In this document: positions 35,986 through 45,303 of the stretch, one piece after another
Numbering within the stretch: the stretch's first letter is position 1
Layout of the letters: each line of letters begins with the position of its first letter
Source: Bryobacterales bacterium
Lineage (GTDB): Bacteria; Acidobacteriota; Terriglobia; Bryobacterales; UBA6623
NCBI GenBank assembly: GCA_028819255.1
Contig: JAPPMB010000047.1
Coordinates: 71,039 to 135,038 of the forward strand
Length of the DNA: 64,000 nucleotides
Direction: 5' to 3'
The notes under the pieces: generated by a model
Seen by the model: the letters and a program-made list of their open reading frames with translations, nothing else
What the model was told of the DNA's origin: nothing
Database searches by the model: none
Made by a program: the position numbers and the translations under genes

Positions 35986-37467
35986 TCAACGATCCAGTCG
36001 TTGCTGGAGCGTCTGCCCGTCGGTCGTCTTCGCCGGTCGCGCCAGGACCCACGTGTCCTTGCTGCCACCGCCCTGGGACGAATTGACGACCAGCGAGCCC
36101 TTGCGCAGGGCCACGCGCGTCAGGCCGCCGGGCAGAACGAAGATCTCGCGCCCGTACAGGATGAACGGGCGCAGATCCACATGGCGTCCCTCGAAGCGGT
36201 CCTCGATCAACGTGGGCACGCGTGAGAGGGAGAGCGTGGTCTGCCCGATATAGTTGCGGCCGTCCGCACGGATCCGCTGCCTGAAGTCGTCGTGCTCGGC
36301 CGCTGTAGCGTGAGGCCCGATGAGCATCCCGTATCCCCCGGACTCGTTCGCCGGCTTGACGACCAGCTTTTCGATGTTCTCCAGGACGTAGTCCCTCTGT
36401 CGGCGGTCCCAGCACATGTAGGTCGGCACGTTGGGAATCACGGCGTCCTCGCCGAGATAGTACTTGATGATCTTCGGAACGTAGGCGTAGATCACCTTGT
36501 CGTCCGCCACGCCCGTGCCCGGGGCGTTCACCAAGGTCACGCGGTTGCGTCGGTACGCCTCCATCACGCCGGGAATGCCGAGCAGCGAGTCGGGGCGGAA
36601 CGCCTGCGGGTCGAGGAAATCGTCGTCGATTCTGCGGTAGATGACGTGGACTCTTTGCAGCCCTGCAGTGGTGCGCATGAAGACGGTGTTGTTCTCGACC
36701 ACCAGGTCGCGCCCCTCGACCAGTTCGATGCCCATTTGGTGGGCAAGGAACGAGTGCTCGAAGTAGGCCGAGTTGTAGCAGCCCGGCGTCAGGACGGCCA
36801 TCTTCACGCGCCTGGCGTCCGGGGGAGCCACGTCCTCGAGCACGGCCCGCAGCCGACCCGGGTAACCGTTGACGCCGCGCACGCCGAGGCCGCGGAGCAC
36901 GTTGGGGAACGTCTGCTTGAGCACGGACCGGTTCTGCAGCACGTACGAAACGCCGGAGGGCACGCGGAGGTTGTCCTCAAGCACGTGGATCTGCCCGTCC
37001 GCGTTGCGGACGAGGTCGGTGCCCGTGATGTGGGACCACACGCCTCGGGGCACATCAAGTCCCACGCACTCCTTGCGGAACCCCTGCGCAGACTGGACGA
37101 CCTCACGCGGAACGATCCTGTCCTTGACGATCTTCTGTTCGTGATAGAGATCGTCGATGAAGAGGTTGAGCGCTCGGATCCGCTGCTTGAGACCGTTCTC
37201 GATCCACTGCCACTCGTCCGCCCTCACGAGGCGCGGCACGAGATCAAACGGCAGGATCCGCTCCTGTCCGCGGTTGTCGCCGTAGACATTGAACGTGATG
37301 CCCATGTGCATCAGGTTGCGCTCGGCCGCCCTCTGCCGACGTTCGAAGTCACCTGGCCGGAGCGAGTTGATCCGGTCCACCAGGCGGTGGAATTCCGGGC
37401 GGGGATGGCCGTCTGCGAGAAACAGCTCGTCGTAGAAGCCGTCCGTTTTGTAGGCTTCGAATCTCAT
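35986..37467 (-). CDS. Circularly permuted type 2 ATP-grasp protein
   Basis: The 493-residue protein carries family landmarks: ITFNVYGD near residue 60, VLEDNLRVPSGVSYVLQNR, VLTPGCYNSAYFEHSFLA, and the C-terminal VVKPANESGGYGMLIGP with its Lys/Glu nucleotide contacts, then LRPFILYG. ATP-grasp enzymes join a carboxylate to an amine via an acyl-phosphate; this permuted subgroup is predicted to make a peptide-like bond. It is the first gene of the minus-strand operon ending in the transglutaminase gene. Confidence 0.93.
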   Translation of the reverse strand: MRFEAYKTDGFYDELFLADGHPRPEFHRLVDRINSLRPGDFERRQRAAERNLMHMGITFNVYGDNRGQERILPFDLVPRLVRADEWQWIENGLKQRIRALNLFIDDLYHEQKIVKDRIVPREVVQSAQGFRKECVGLDVPRGVWSHITGTDLVRNADGQIHVLEDNLRVPSGVSYVLQNRSVLKQTFPNVLRGLGVRGVNGYPGRLRAVLEDVAPPDARRVKMAVLTPGCYNSAYFEHSFLAHQMGIELVEGRDLVVENNTVFMRTTAGLQRVHVIYRRIDDDFLDPQAFRPDSLLGIPGVMEAYRRNRVTLVNAPGTGVADDKVIYAYVPKIIKYYLGEDAVIPNVPTYMCWDRRQRDYVLENIEKLVVKPANESGGYGMLIGPHATAAEHDDFRQRIRADGRNYIGQTTLSLSRVPTLIEDRFEGRHVDLRPFILYGREIFVLPGGLTRVALRKGSLVVNSSQGGGSKDTWVLARPAKTTDGQTLQQRLDR

Positions 37468-38295
37468 TGATCCATGCCGCTCCCTGACCGCAGGCGCACC
37501 TGGTCGATCGGCCCATGCCGCTGTTGACGCACCTACAGACTAGCGCAGCGCATGGTAATGAACACAGGACCCCAACAACGATTCGGAAGACGACGATTTC
37601 AAATGTGAAGAAGATTCGCGTTGCGGACGGGCGCGCCCGGGGCCGGTCCGCCTGCACCGAACAGGTCCGATGCGAAAGACGCGAACCGGCTTCCCAGCCC
37701 GCTCGGCTGGCGGAACACCCGCACCCGTGCTCCGACAGCGTATCTCCGCCTGAATGATCCGTGCAGGGCGTGGGGGCGACGCTGATGTTCAATTGCCTGC
37801 AGCGTCCAAGCAACGGGCGCAACTGAGGGCGGACCGCCGGCTCGCAACCATTCCCGCGGTTCCGGAACGCTCACGGCGCTCTTCTCAGCTTCCCGAAACG
37901 GATGTGGGTTCAAGGCGCGCCGGACCTCCGCTGTCCCGTCCGTTTCGGAATTCGCCCGGCGCAATTTCGATCGGTGTCGGGTACTCGTTCCATCCGCCCC
38001 GGTAGAGCGGTTCTCGAGCCCAGACGTTCGCGCCGCAGTTCCCGGTGGTGCCGGATGGACCAAGAGGTGCGAGGAGAAACGTGCATCGTTTGAAATTGGA
38101 AACAGAAGTCTGTGGAGTCCATTCGTCGCCTGTGGCAATAGCAGGTCGTCCACGAGACGGCCGTGAGCTTCAACCGGTCGGCTTCGGTCTCCACGGCTGA
38201 ACGAGAGCGCGGCAGAAGTGTTACCCGTCATGTCGAACGAGGGACTGCCACAGCTTGGGAGTGAGAGCGAAGATGGATTAGGTAAGGGGCGGGCC
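37468..38295. other. Long intergenic region without a supported gene
   Basis: Between the ATP-grasp operon (promoter side) and the second DUF1703 pseudogene, all frames are short or atypical in composition. The region around 37540-37625 is locally AT-richer and could hold the promoter of the minus-strand operon. No repeat, RNA gene or domain fragment is recognisable. Confidence 0.4.
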
Positions 38296-39880
38296 ATGGC
38301 CAAGCACCGTCTTCCTATCGGCATTCAGACCTTTTACAAGCTCCGCGAGAGAAACTGCTACTACGTGGACAAGACCGGCCATGCCTTGCGGCTCGTTGAG
38401 GAGGGCACCCATTACTTCCTGTCGCGCCCGCGGCGTTTCGGCAAGAGCCTGTTCCTCGACACCCTCAAGGAACTGTTCAAGGGCAGCCGGGAACTGTTCG
38501 AGGGACTCCAGGCCTGGGACCGCTGGAACTGGTCCGAGCGCTATCCGGTAGTCCACCTGAGCTTCGCCGGGGGGGCAATTCAGCGAACGGGGCTACCTCC
38601 ACACAAACCTGATGGCGGAGTTCGACGCCATCGAGAGGGATGCCGAAGTGGAGCGGCGCTACGACAGCGGGCCCGAGCGACTGAAGCACCTTCTCCGAAC
38701 GCTGCATCGCCGAAGCGGGAGTCAGGTCGTCGTGCTGGTCGACGAATACGACAAGCCGATCCTGGACGCTCTCGATCAGCCGGACATAGCAAGGGCGAAC
38801 CGCGAGTACCTGCGCGGGCTCTATTCCGTGATCAAGCACTGCGACGCTAATGTTCGGTTCTGCTTTCTGACCGGAGTGAGCAAGTTCTCCAAGGTCAGCC
38901 TGTTCTCTGGACTGAACAATCTCGATGACATCACGCTGGATCCCACGTACTCATCCATCTGCGGCTACACGGAGGGAGACTTGGAGCGGGTCTTCGCGCC
39001 GGAACTCCCGGGTCTCGACCGCGATCGGATTCGCGACTGGTACAACGGCTACTGATGGGGCGGCGAGGAGAAGGTCTACAATCCCTTCGATGTACTGCTT
39101 CTCTTGCGCCACCGGACCTTCCAGCCATGGTGGTTCGAGACAGGCACGCCGACGTTTCTCGTCGAGATGTTAGTAGATCGAGCGGTTCCGAGCTCCGACT
39201 TGGACGGCAGGGTCGCCAGCGAACGGCTGCTCAGCAGCTTCGACGTAGGCCAGATCTCGACCGAGGCGCTACTTTTCCAGACGGGCCATCTCACGCTCGC
39301 GGGTGAGGTTTGGCGGGGCGGAAAAAGATTCTACCAACTGGAGTATCCGAACTTGGAGGTGCGCCAGTCTCTCAACGAGAGCCTGCTGGACCATCTCGTT
39401 GGAGACGCGTCCCGGCAAGAGGCTCACAGCTTCAGTCTCAGCCAGTTGCTGGAAGACGCCGACATCGCCGGCTTGGAGCGGCGTTTCCATGCCCTCTTCG
39501 CGGGGATTCCCTACCAGTGGCACAGCAGGAACGATCTCGCCCGCTACGAGGCGTATTACGCCAGCGTGTTCTACTCGTACCTTGCCGGGCTTGGGGTGGA
39601 GGTGACGGTGGAGGACAGCACGAGCCGGGGGCGGCTGGACATGGCAGTGCGGTCGGAAGGCCATGTATACCTGTTCGAGTTCAAGGTGCTGGAGCAGGCG
39701 GGTCGCGGGGCGGCGATGGCCCAGCTGAAGGAGCGCGGATACGCGGACAAGTACCGGCACTTGGAAAAGCCTGTCCACTTGGTGGCGTTCGAGTTCAGTG
39801 CAGGGGAGAGGAATGTGGCTAGGCTTGAGGCAGAGCTGCCTGAGACCAGCCAGTTCTCGCTACTCAAGACAATTTCCTAG
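38296..39880 (+). pseudogene. DUF1703-type AAA-like/PD-(D/E)XK protein, copy 2, with frameshift and TGA
   Basis: ATG 38296 begins MAKHRLPIGIQTFYKL and shows SRPRRFGKS (P-loop-like). After HLSFAGG the frame is lost in a run of seven G (38569-38575); reading six G restores QFSERGYLHTNL and the rest of the family sequence. A second lesion is TGA at 39053-39055 in WYNGY*W, where copy 1 has Ser. Beyond it the frame is open to 39880 with a complete nuclease-like end, GRLDMAV...YLFEFKV. The reconstructed length is about 528 codons, normal for the family. Motifs that are eroded in copy 1 (DEYDKP, EFK) are intact here, so decay looks recent, or the lesions could be sequencing errors. Confidence 0.8.
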
Positions 39881-39912
39881 CCTCGGGAACGTCGCCGAAA
39901 GCTCCTTGTATT

Positions 39913-39928
39913 GATAGAGTCATCTATC
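39913..39928. repeat. Short inverted repeat after the DUF1703 pseudogene
   Basis: GATAGA and TCTATC form a perfect 6-bp inverted repeat with a 4-bp spacer in an AT-rich patch, 33 bp after the pseudogene stop and about 250 bp before the oxidoreductase gene. It could be an operator or a chance palindrome. Confidence 0.25.
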
Positions 39929-40174
39929 TAGGGCTCGCCTCGGGACGGCGGAGGAACGGACGCAAGGGACAGGCCCGGACCCTGCTGCGACGGTTCTGCA
40001 GCGTGATGGCGCCGCCCTCCCTCCCCTGGAGCCCCAAACTAGTGCTATGCTGTTCCGAAACGGCGGATTCGCACAACCGAGGAATACACCTCAAGACTGC
40101 CGTTCATCTGTCCAAAAAGCAGGACCACTTCAGAGCAATCCAATTGACTTTCGCAGAAGCGGTAGGAGGCAAGA

Positions 40175-41386
40175 ATGAAACCCAACGAATCTCGAAGGGT
40201 TTTTCTTAGAACCATTGCGGCATCCACTTGCGTGGCCGGCGCGAGCGGTCTGAGTGTGCAGGCCAGCGCGGCACAGGAAAATACGATTCAAGGTTTCGGC
40301 GATACCGAAACCACGGTCCAGAATGATTCAGTGTGGCAGCCCGTGTCCGAACGGAAGATACGCGTCGGCATCGCCGGCTATGGGGTCTGCAAGTTCGGAG
40401 CGCATTTCGGTTTCCAAGACCATCCAAACGTAGAAGTGGCAGCGGTCACCGACTTGATCCCCGAACGATGCGAAGGCTTGGCCAAGGCATGCCGGTGTGA
40501 AGAGACCTACCCGAGCCTCGAGGACATGGTGAAAGACGATTCGCTGGAAGCGATTTTCGTCGCCACCGACGCGCCCAGCCATGCACAACACTGCATCGAT
40601 GTCCTTGAGCATGGGAAGCATGTCTGTACCGCGGTACCCGCCGTGTTTGGGTCGCTCGAAGACGCCGACCGTGTCTTCGAGGCGGTGAAGAGAACCGGAC
40701 TTAAATACATGATGTTCGAGACTTCGGCTTATCACAGCGAGTGCTATGCCATGCGCACCCTCTACGATGCGGGCGAATTTGGAACGATGGTCTATTCCGA
40801 GGGCGAGTACTATCACTATATGGCCACGCCGATCGACTCCTATAAGGGATGGCGTGTCGGCCTACCGCCTCAGTTCTATCCGACTCACTCCAACGCCTAC
40901 TACACGTGCGTGACCGGAGGAAGCTTCACGGAAGTGTCGTGCATGGGCCTTCCCAGCACCATCCCGCACCTTCAGAAAGAGAACAATGCATTCGGGAACC
41001 CCTTCGGCACCGAAATCGCCCTGATGCGCACCAGCGAAGGAGGCATGGCCCGTATGGCTGTGAGTTGGGACACCCCCGGCAACGGGGGCGAACAGGGTCG
41101 CGTCCGCGGAGAAAAAGGTTCGATGGATGGCTTGGCCATCTCCCCTGAGCGGAAAGTGGCCGGCCTAAACCTGGCGAAACCGCCGCTACCGCCGTCCGTC
41201 GACCCCGGCGGCCACGGTGGTTCCCATGGCTATCTTATGAACGAGTTCGTCACGGCGATCCTCCAGGACCGCACCCCGCTGGTGAACGTCGCCTGGGCGC
41301 TCAACATGTCGGTGGCGGGGGTGGTCTCCCACCAGTCCGCGCTCAACGATGGTGAATTGCTCAAGATCCCCCAATATGCGATCTGA
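40175..41386 (+). CDS. Gfo/Idh/MocA-family oxidoreductase, exported
   Basis: This 403-residue protein has a Tat-like signal (SRRVFLRTIAASTCVAGASG), then a Rossmann nucleotide-binding start IRVGIAGYGVCKFGAHFG and the EAIFVATDAPSHAQHC segment typical of Gfo/Idh/MocA NAD(P)-dependent sugar oxidoreductases, followed by the beta-sheet C-domain. The usual catalytic E-K-P reads CTAVPA (Lys replaced by Ala-Val), so activity may differ from the classic dehydrogenases. AGGAGG precedes the ATG at good spacing. It is followed by sulfatase 5 in the same direction, 193 bp away, and both have more relaxed codon use than the neighbourhood. Confidence 0.88.
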   Translation: MKPNESRRVFLRTIAASTCVAGASGLSVQASAAQENTIQGFGDTETTVQNDSVWQPVSERKIRVGIAGYGVCKFGAHFGFQDHPNVEVAAVTDLIPERCEGLAKACRCEETYPSLEDMVKDDSLEAIFVATDAPSHAQHCIDVLEHGKHVCTAVPAVFGSLEDADRVFEAVKRTGLKYMMFETSAYHSECYAMRTLYDAGEFGTMVYSEGEYYHYMATPIDSYKGWRVGLPPQFYPTHSNAYYTCVTGGSFTEVSCMGLPSTIPHLQKENNAFGNPFGTEIALMRTSEGGMARMAVSWDTPGNGGEQGRVRGEKGSMDGLAISPERKVAGLNLAKPPLPPSVDPGGHGGSHGYLMNEFVTAILQDRTPLVNVAWALNMSVAGVVSHQSALNDGELLKIPQYAI

Positions 41387-41579
41387 GAAGAATCGACGCA
41401 TCGGCGTGGCGGCCGCGTCCATCTCCAGCCCATCGCATGGTCTCCAGCCAACGCCGAAGAAGCGTCGAAAGTAAATCGGAGGGGGGACTGATCTGATTCG
41501 CGGTAGACAGGTGTTCAGGCGCACTGCTCGCGAAGGCATTCGACTTAATCATAAGACAGAGCAGCGAAGAGAATAAGCC

Positions 41580-43148
41580 ATGGAGTCACTCCGGTCAAAT
41601 AGAGCTGATAAGAAGGTGTTGTTGGCCCTGAGAAGACGAAAGAGATTCTTGGATCTTTGGGTGCTTGGGTGTTTCGTTGCGTGGGTATTTTCATCCGCCG
41701 CGCTTGCGGCGGACGGTGAGACTCCAGACAAACGACCGAATATCCTTCTCATGATCGCGGATGACATGTCGTGGAAGGACTGGGGCATCTACGGCAACAC
41801 GTTTGCAAGGACACCCCACATCGACAGGGCGGCGGCGGAAGGGGTCCGGTTCACCAACGCATACAACGCCTCTCCAGTGTGCCATCCCTCCCGGTCGGCT
41901 CTATTGACGGGTCAGGATATCTGGCGGCTGCGCGACGCGGCCGTGTTCGGTGGGACCTTGCACAACACCTTCGACACCTATCCGTCGATGCTGAGGGAAG
42001 CCGGTTACACGGTTGCGCACAGCGGAAAGGGCTGGGGGCCAGGCTTCACGGAGCCCGGCGGGTGGACAGTTCCTCCGGCGGGAAGAGTTGCCCGTCTCCC
42101 GCAAATTCTCGCCGTTGCAGAAGGTGGCGACAGACCATTCTGCTTCTGGTGGGGAACGACCCTGGGGCATCGCGAGTTCGACTACAGGCCGGATGGCCGC
42201 GCCTTGGACACGATTGAGGTGCCTCCCTACCTGCCGGACACCCGAGCCGTGCGCGAAGACTTCGGGGGCTATTACCAGGAGGTCGAGGCTTTCGATGCGG
42301 AAGTTGGCAAGGTGGTGGCGTCGCTCGAGCAGGCCGGTCTGGCCGAAGACACGATCCTGATCATCACGTCCGATCACGGGCAGCCTTGGCCGCGGGGCAA
42401 GGGGAGCCTTTATGACATGGGGACACGTGTCCCGTTGATCGTCCGATGGCCTGCGAAAATCAAACGGAGCCGGGTGGTGGACGACTTCGTCAACTTTATT
42501 GACCTCGCCCCCACCATCGTGGAAGCAGCCGGTCTCGCTGCGAGCGAACAGATGACCGGAAAGAGCCTTTTGAAGATTCTTCTCTCCGACCGAAGCGGGA
42601 TCATCGAGAAGGGGCGCGATCGGACGCACTTTGCACTCGAAGCCCATCACGCGGTCGGGCCTTATCAGGCTTGGCTTGGTTACATGTCCGGTCGGGCGAT
42701 TCGAACGGACAAGCACCTCTACATTCGCAACTACCCGCGCGAAGGGCATCATGGCTGGAAACCAGTTCAGGGCGGCCCGAGCGTCGGAATCATGCAGAAG
42801 GGAATGGCGACGGACGAAACCGTGAGGCGCAACTATAATCTATGCTTCGGCCTCCGGCCCGAGGAAGAGCTGTACAACGTCAAGGCCGACCCATATCAGA
42901 TGCATAATCTGGCCGACGACCACCGGTACGCCGAGGTCAAGAATACCATGCAACAGGCCCTGGCGGATTACATGAGAGCGACGGATGACCCTCGTGCGGC
43001 GGACCGTGGCGAAGTTTTTGCACGCTACCCCATTTGGGCGGGCGGTTCGAAAAGCCAAATGGGTGGTTACAACCGCGCCGGGCAGTTGGAATTGTTTCAT
43101 CACTCTCGATACGCCCAGTGGATGAATGAGAACCATCCTGATCAATAG
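41580..43148 (+). CDS. Sulfatase 5 (S1 family)
   Basis: The 522-residue protein has a basic N-region (residues 1-23), a signal segment ending AALA/A near residue 43, then IADDMSWKD (Asp 61-62), the formylglycine signature C-H-P-S-R (Cys 101) and ITSDHGQPWPRGKGSLYDMG. The layout matches S1 heparan N-sulfatase/SGSH-like enzymes, in which K-G-x-L-Y-D-x-G is typical; this is an inference from motif style. It follows the Gfo/Idh/MocA gene and may act with it on a sulfated sugar. Codon use has more A/T in third positions than in the other sulfatases, suggesting separate acquisition. Confidence 0.9.
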   Translation: MESLRSNRADKKVLLALRRRKRFLDLWVLGCFVAWVFSSAALAADGETPDKRPNILLMIADDMSWKDWGIYGNTFARTPHIDRAAAEGVRFTNAYNASPVCHPSRSALLTGQDIWRLRDAAVFGGTLHNTFDTYPSMLREAGYTVAHSGKGWGPGFTEPGGWTVPPAGRVARLPQILAVAEGGDRPFCFWWGTTLGHREFDYRPDGRALDTIEVPPYLPDTRAVREDFGGYYQEVEAFDAEVGKVVASLEQAGLAEDTILIITSDHGQPWPRGKGSLYDMGTRVPLIVRWPAKIKRSRVVDDFVNFIDLAPTIVEAAGLAASEQMTGKSLLKILLSDRSGIIEKGRDRTHFALEAHHAVGPYQAWLGYMSGRAIRTDKHLYIRNYPREGHHGWKPVQGGPSVGIMQKGMATDETVRRNYNLCFGLRPEEELYNVKADPYQMHNLADDHRYAEVKNTMQQALADYMRATDDPRAADRGEVFARYPIWAGGSKSQMGGYNRAGQLELFHHSRYAQWMNENHPDQ

Positions 43149-43266
43149 CCTGATCACATTTCACGAGCGATCAAATGGCAGGGGATTCTTGTGCCTACCA
43201 CGTCCTAATCCCTCGCCTCCTGCGAGCGACATACGGCATCCGAAGACCACATCGTCTCAAGTAAAG

Positions 43267-43300
43267 AATCCAAGGTAAGACATCCGGACAGTCTTGGATT
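43267..43300. repeat. Inverted repeat downstream of sulfatase 5
   Basis: AATCCAAG (43267-43274) and CTTGGATT (43293-43300) are perfect 8-bp inverted arms around an 18-nt loop, 118 bp after the sulfatase 5 stop. The RNA could form a stem-loop, but only three T follow, so it is a poor intrinsic terminator. Confidence 0.35.
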
Positions 43301-43983
43301 TCAGAACACACAGATCTTGAGTTGAGCATCCATCACGAACAGGGGAAATCAAACCTCAGCTCGCACCTGCGTGCTGGACTATCTCCGAGCCTGTGCTTGT
43401 AACTGCGGAGAGCCCTCGTGAACAAACTAGAGGAAGCTGTGCGCTCCTGGTCGTCCTGTCCACTTGCGCCGCTAAGCAGCACGGACTCCTACGTGGCCTT
43501 CACCGCAAACGCCAAGGATGCAATGAGATCCTGGGCTGCTAGCTACGCGCCGCACTCATCCTGTAATTGCCTGACAGGGGTCACGTACGGCCCAGTAACT
43601 GGGGGAGACGAATCTCCCGACTTGGAAATCTCGGAGGACTTTGCATGGTGGCGGGTCCGGACGCCGGGCGGTTCATGAACGGACTCCACCGAACCGAGCG
43701 CAACGAACTGGCGAAGCTGCGGCGTCGGCTGAAGCTGGAGTGGGAGACCCAGCCAGTAGCCGCGGCCTGGGCATGCGCAGGCTGCGACAGACCAAGCGAT
43801 AGCGCAGTGGGGGGAGGGTTCCCGGGCTGAATGTGACAGGGCGGCCGGCGACTAATACGCAGGCGCAGCCAGTCTTGATGCTACGCCTGTGACGGCGGAA
43901 CGGTTCTTCGCCTCGAACCGGCGAGCGGCAAGGGCTCTTGGTGGTGGCGCCGTTCCAGCCTCGAACGTCAATACGAGAGGACG
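43301..43983. other. Intergenic region with no supported gene
   Basis: Two short plus-strand frames (43418-43678, 43567-43830) are present, but neither shows a recognisable domain, a proper ribosome binding site or consistent codon use. A segment ERNELAKLRRRLKLEWE near 43700 is protein-like and might be a gene remnant. Confidence 0.4.
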
Positions 43984-44810
43984 TTGCATCGCCTTCCCGC
44001 CTGTTCGGCGATTGAGTTTGCCGAGCGGATGTCTGATTCGGTGATCGTTGCGGAACTCAGAGCGATGTGCGACCGGCGGGCCAAGTCGACGGGAAACGCG
44101 GTCGGCATCGTGGACAGGTCGGCGGCTGCCGAGGCTTTCCACCGCAGGCGGGAGATCTGCGAAGCGCAGCTAGATCGATTTCTGGCGGCCCTTCGTCCGC
44201 TGCTTGCCCGGTATGAAGCGCATGCAGCTTGGATCTTCGGCTCGCGCGCTGTTGAATGCCACATTAAATCGGCTCGAAATTTCCGCGCTTTTTCGTAGCG
44301 CGAGCAAGGTGCTGGAGGGCCTTGCCGCCCTAAGGATAGAGGCTACTGCTGGAAGGAAGAGGATGTGGTGTTGGCAGTGATCTGGACGGGAGACGGCCGC
44401 TGGAGGCGGGTCGGAGCCCGGTTTCTTCAGCGGGAGCGGATTATGGTGAGCGAGGCCGTCCCTGCGGCCTCTCAGCCCCCGACTACTCTATACGAACTAA
44501 TTTGACAAGGACGAAAACTGTTCAAAACAATCACGCCAAAAACCCGCTCTGTTTCACTGGCATAATGTGGCACTCAACACGCCGCGAGACAGCCGCTCCG
44601 GAGAGCGACATCGACGTGATGGTCGTAGCGCGCACGGATCGCGCCTTTGTGGATCGCAGTAGCAATTACATGCCAGCGCTGCTCGAATCCAGCGTCGCGG
44701 TGGACATGCTGATCTGCACTCGAGAGGAGTTCGCGCGCATGCAGGCCGAGGAACTCCCGTTTATCTTGGAAGCGCTCAAGGACGCCGTACCGATCCATAT
44801 GGAACGCTGA
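43984..44810 (+). pseudogene. MNT-type nucleotidyltransferase gene split by an insertion
   Basis: The left part (to 44250) ends ARYEAHAAWIFGSRA, the start of the minimal nucleotidyltransferase motif. The right part, open again from 44580, continues RRETAAPESDIDVMVVARTD and runs to a normal end at 44810. Removing 44251-44579 joins both in one frame to give a complete G-S-x-(n)-D-I-D active site. The gene is thus an MNT antitoxin-like gene interrupted exactly between its two catalytic motif halves. The likely original start is ATG 44029 (MSDSVIVAELRAM). The HEPN partner follows 1 bp after the stop. Confidence 0.8.
44251..44578. mobile_element. MITE-like non-autonomous insertion (about 328 bp)
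   Basis: The left end GTTGAATGCCACATTA (44251-44266) and the inverted right end (44563-44578, reading GTTGAGTGCCACATTA on the minus strand) are 16-bp terminal inverted repeats with one mismatch. The inside has no transposase; it contains a hairpin CGCGCT/AGCGCG (44284-44289, 44297-44302). The element sits inside the MNT gene motif. A target duplication is not clear. Its ends plus the interrupted gene make insertion the best explanation; the mobilising transposase is not in this window. Confidence 0.8.
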
Positions 44811-44811
44811 A

Positions 44812-45303
44812 TTGGAATCCAGGCGATGGCTGAAACAGGCGAAGCGCGACCTAGGTGCCGGCCGGGCACTCGTGGATGCGGAATACTTCGAGCAGGCATG
44901 CATCATGTCTCATCAGGGAGCAGAAAGGGCCGTAAAGTCTATCGCTTATGGTCTTGGCGATCGAACAGTCTTAGGGCATTCTGTCGTTGAGCTGATTCGG
45001 CGCTATTCGGACTGGGCACCTGCACTGAAATGCCTGCTGCATGGCGCTAGAGCTCTGGACTTGTTCTACATTCCGACACGCTACCCGAACAGCCTGCCGG
45101 GCGGCTTGGGAAGCGAGGCGTTTTCAATGGAACAGGCGACAGAGGGGCTGGACCTGTCGGAGCCGTTCCTAATAGTCGCAAACGAGTTTCAGGCGAGCGG
45201 AAGTGCTATGTCTTGCCAAGCGGCCGTCGATAGAATCGAGGGCAGCGAGGGAGGTCTGTCGGGAGCGGCGCGAAACGGCCAAGCGCATGATTCCACACAT
45301 TGA
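44812..45303 (+). CDS. HEPN domain protein (partner of split MNT gene)
   Basis: From TTG 44812 the protein is 163 residues. The HEPN core is clear: AEYFEQACIMSHQGAERAVK, LGHSVVELIRRYS, then ARALDLFYIPTRYPNSLPGG and EAFSMEQATEGL, all canonical. HEPN proteins of this type usually end about 10-15 residues after that helix; here roughly 35 extra residues follow, so the native C-terminus may have been extended by a lost stop. The gene starts 1 bp after the stop of the MITE-split MNT gene, so this potential toxin would be expressed without an intact antitoxin if transcription survives. Confidence 0.8.
   Translation: MESRRWLKQAKRDLGAGRALVDAEYFEQACIMSHQGAERAVKSIAYGLGDRTVLGHSVVELIRRYSDWAPALKCLLHGARALDLFYIPTRYPNSLPGGLGSEAFSMEQATEGLDLSEPFLIVANEFQASGSAMSCQAAVDRIEGSEGGLSGAARNGQAHDSTH

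Noticed and set aside
4875..39880. Recoding of TGA as an amino acid, suggested by two DUF1703 genes with in-frame TGA
   Set aside because: Many intact genes here end in TGA, the two TGAs are at unrelated positions, no selenocysteine-type context is seen, and other broken genes use TAG.
43267..43300. Intrinsic terminator after sulfatase 5
   Set aside because: The stem is good but the loop is 18 nt and only three T follow, so it is listed only as an inverted repeat.
44241..44588. A clear target-site duplication of the MITE-like element
   Set aside because: Short CGC matches on both sides are expected in this GC-rich motif, and removing a 3-bp duplicate would break the restored frame.
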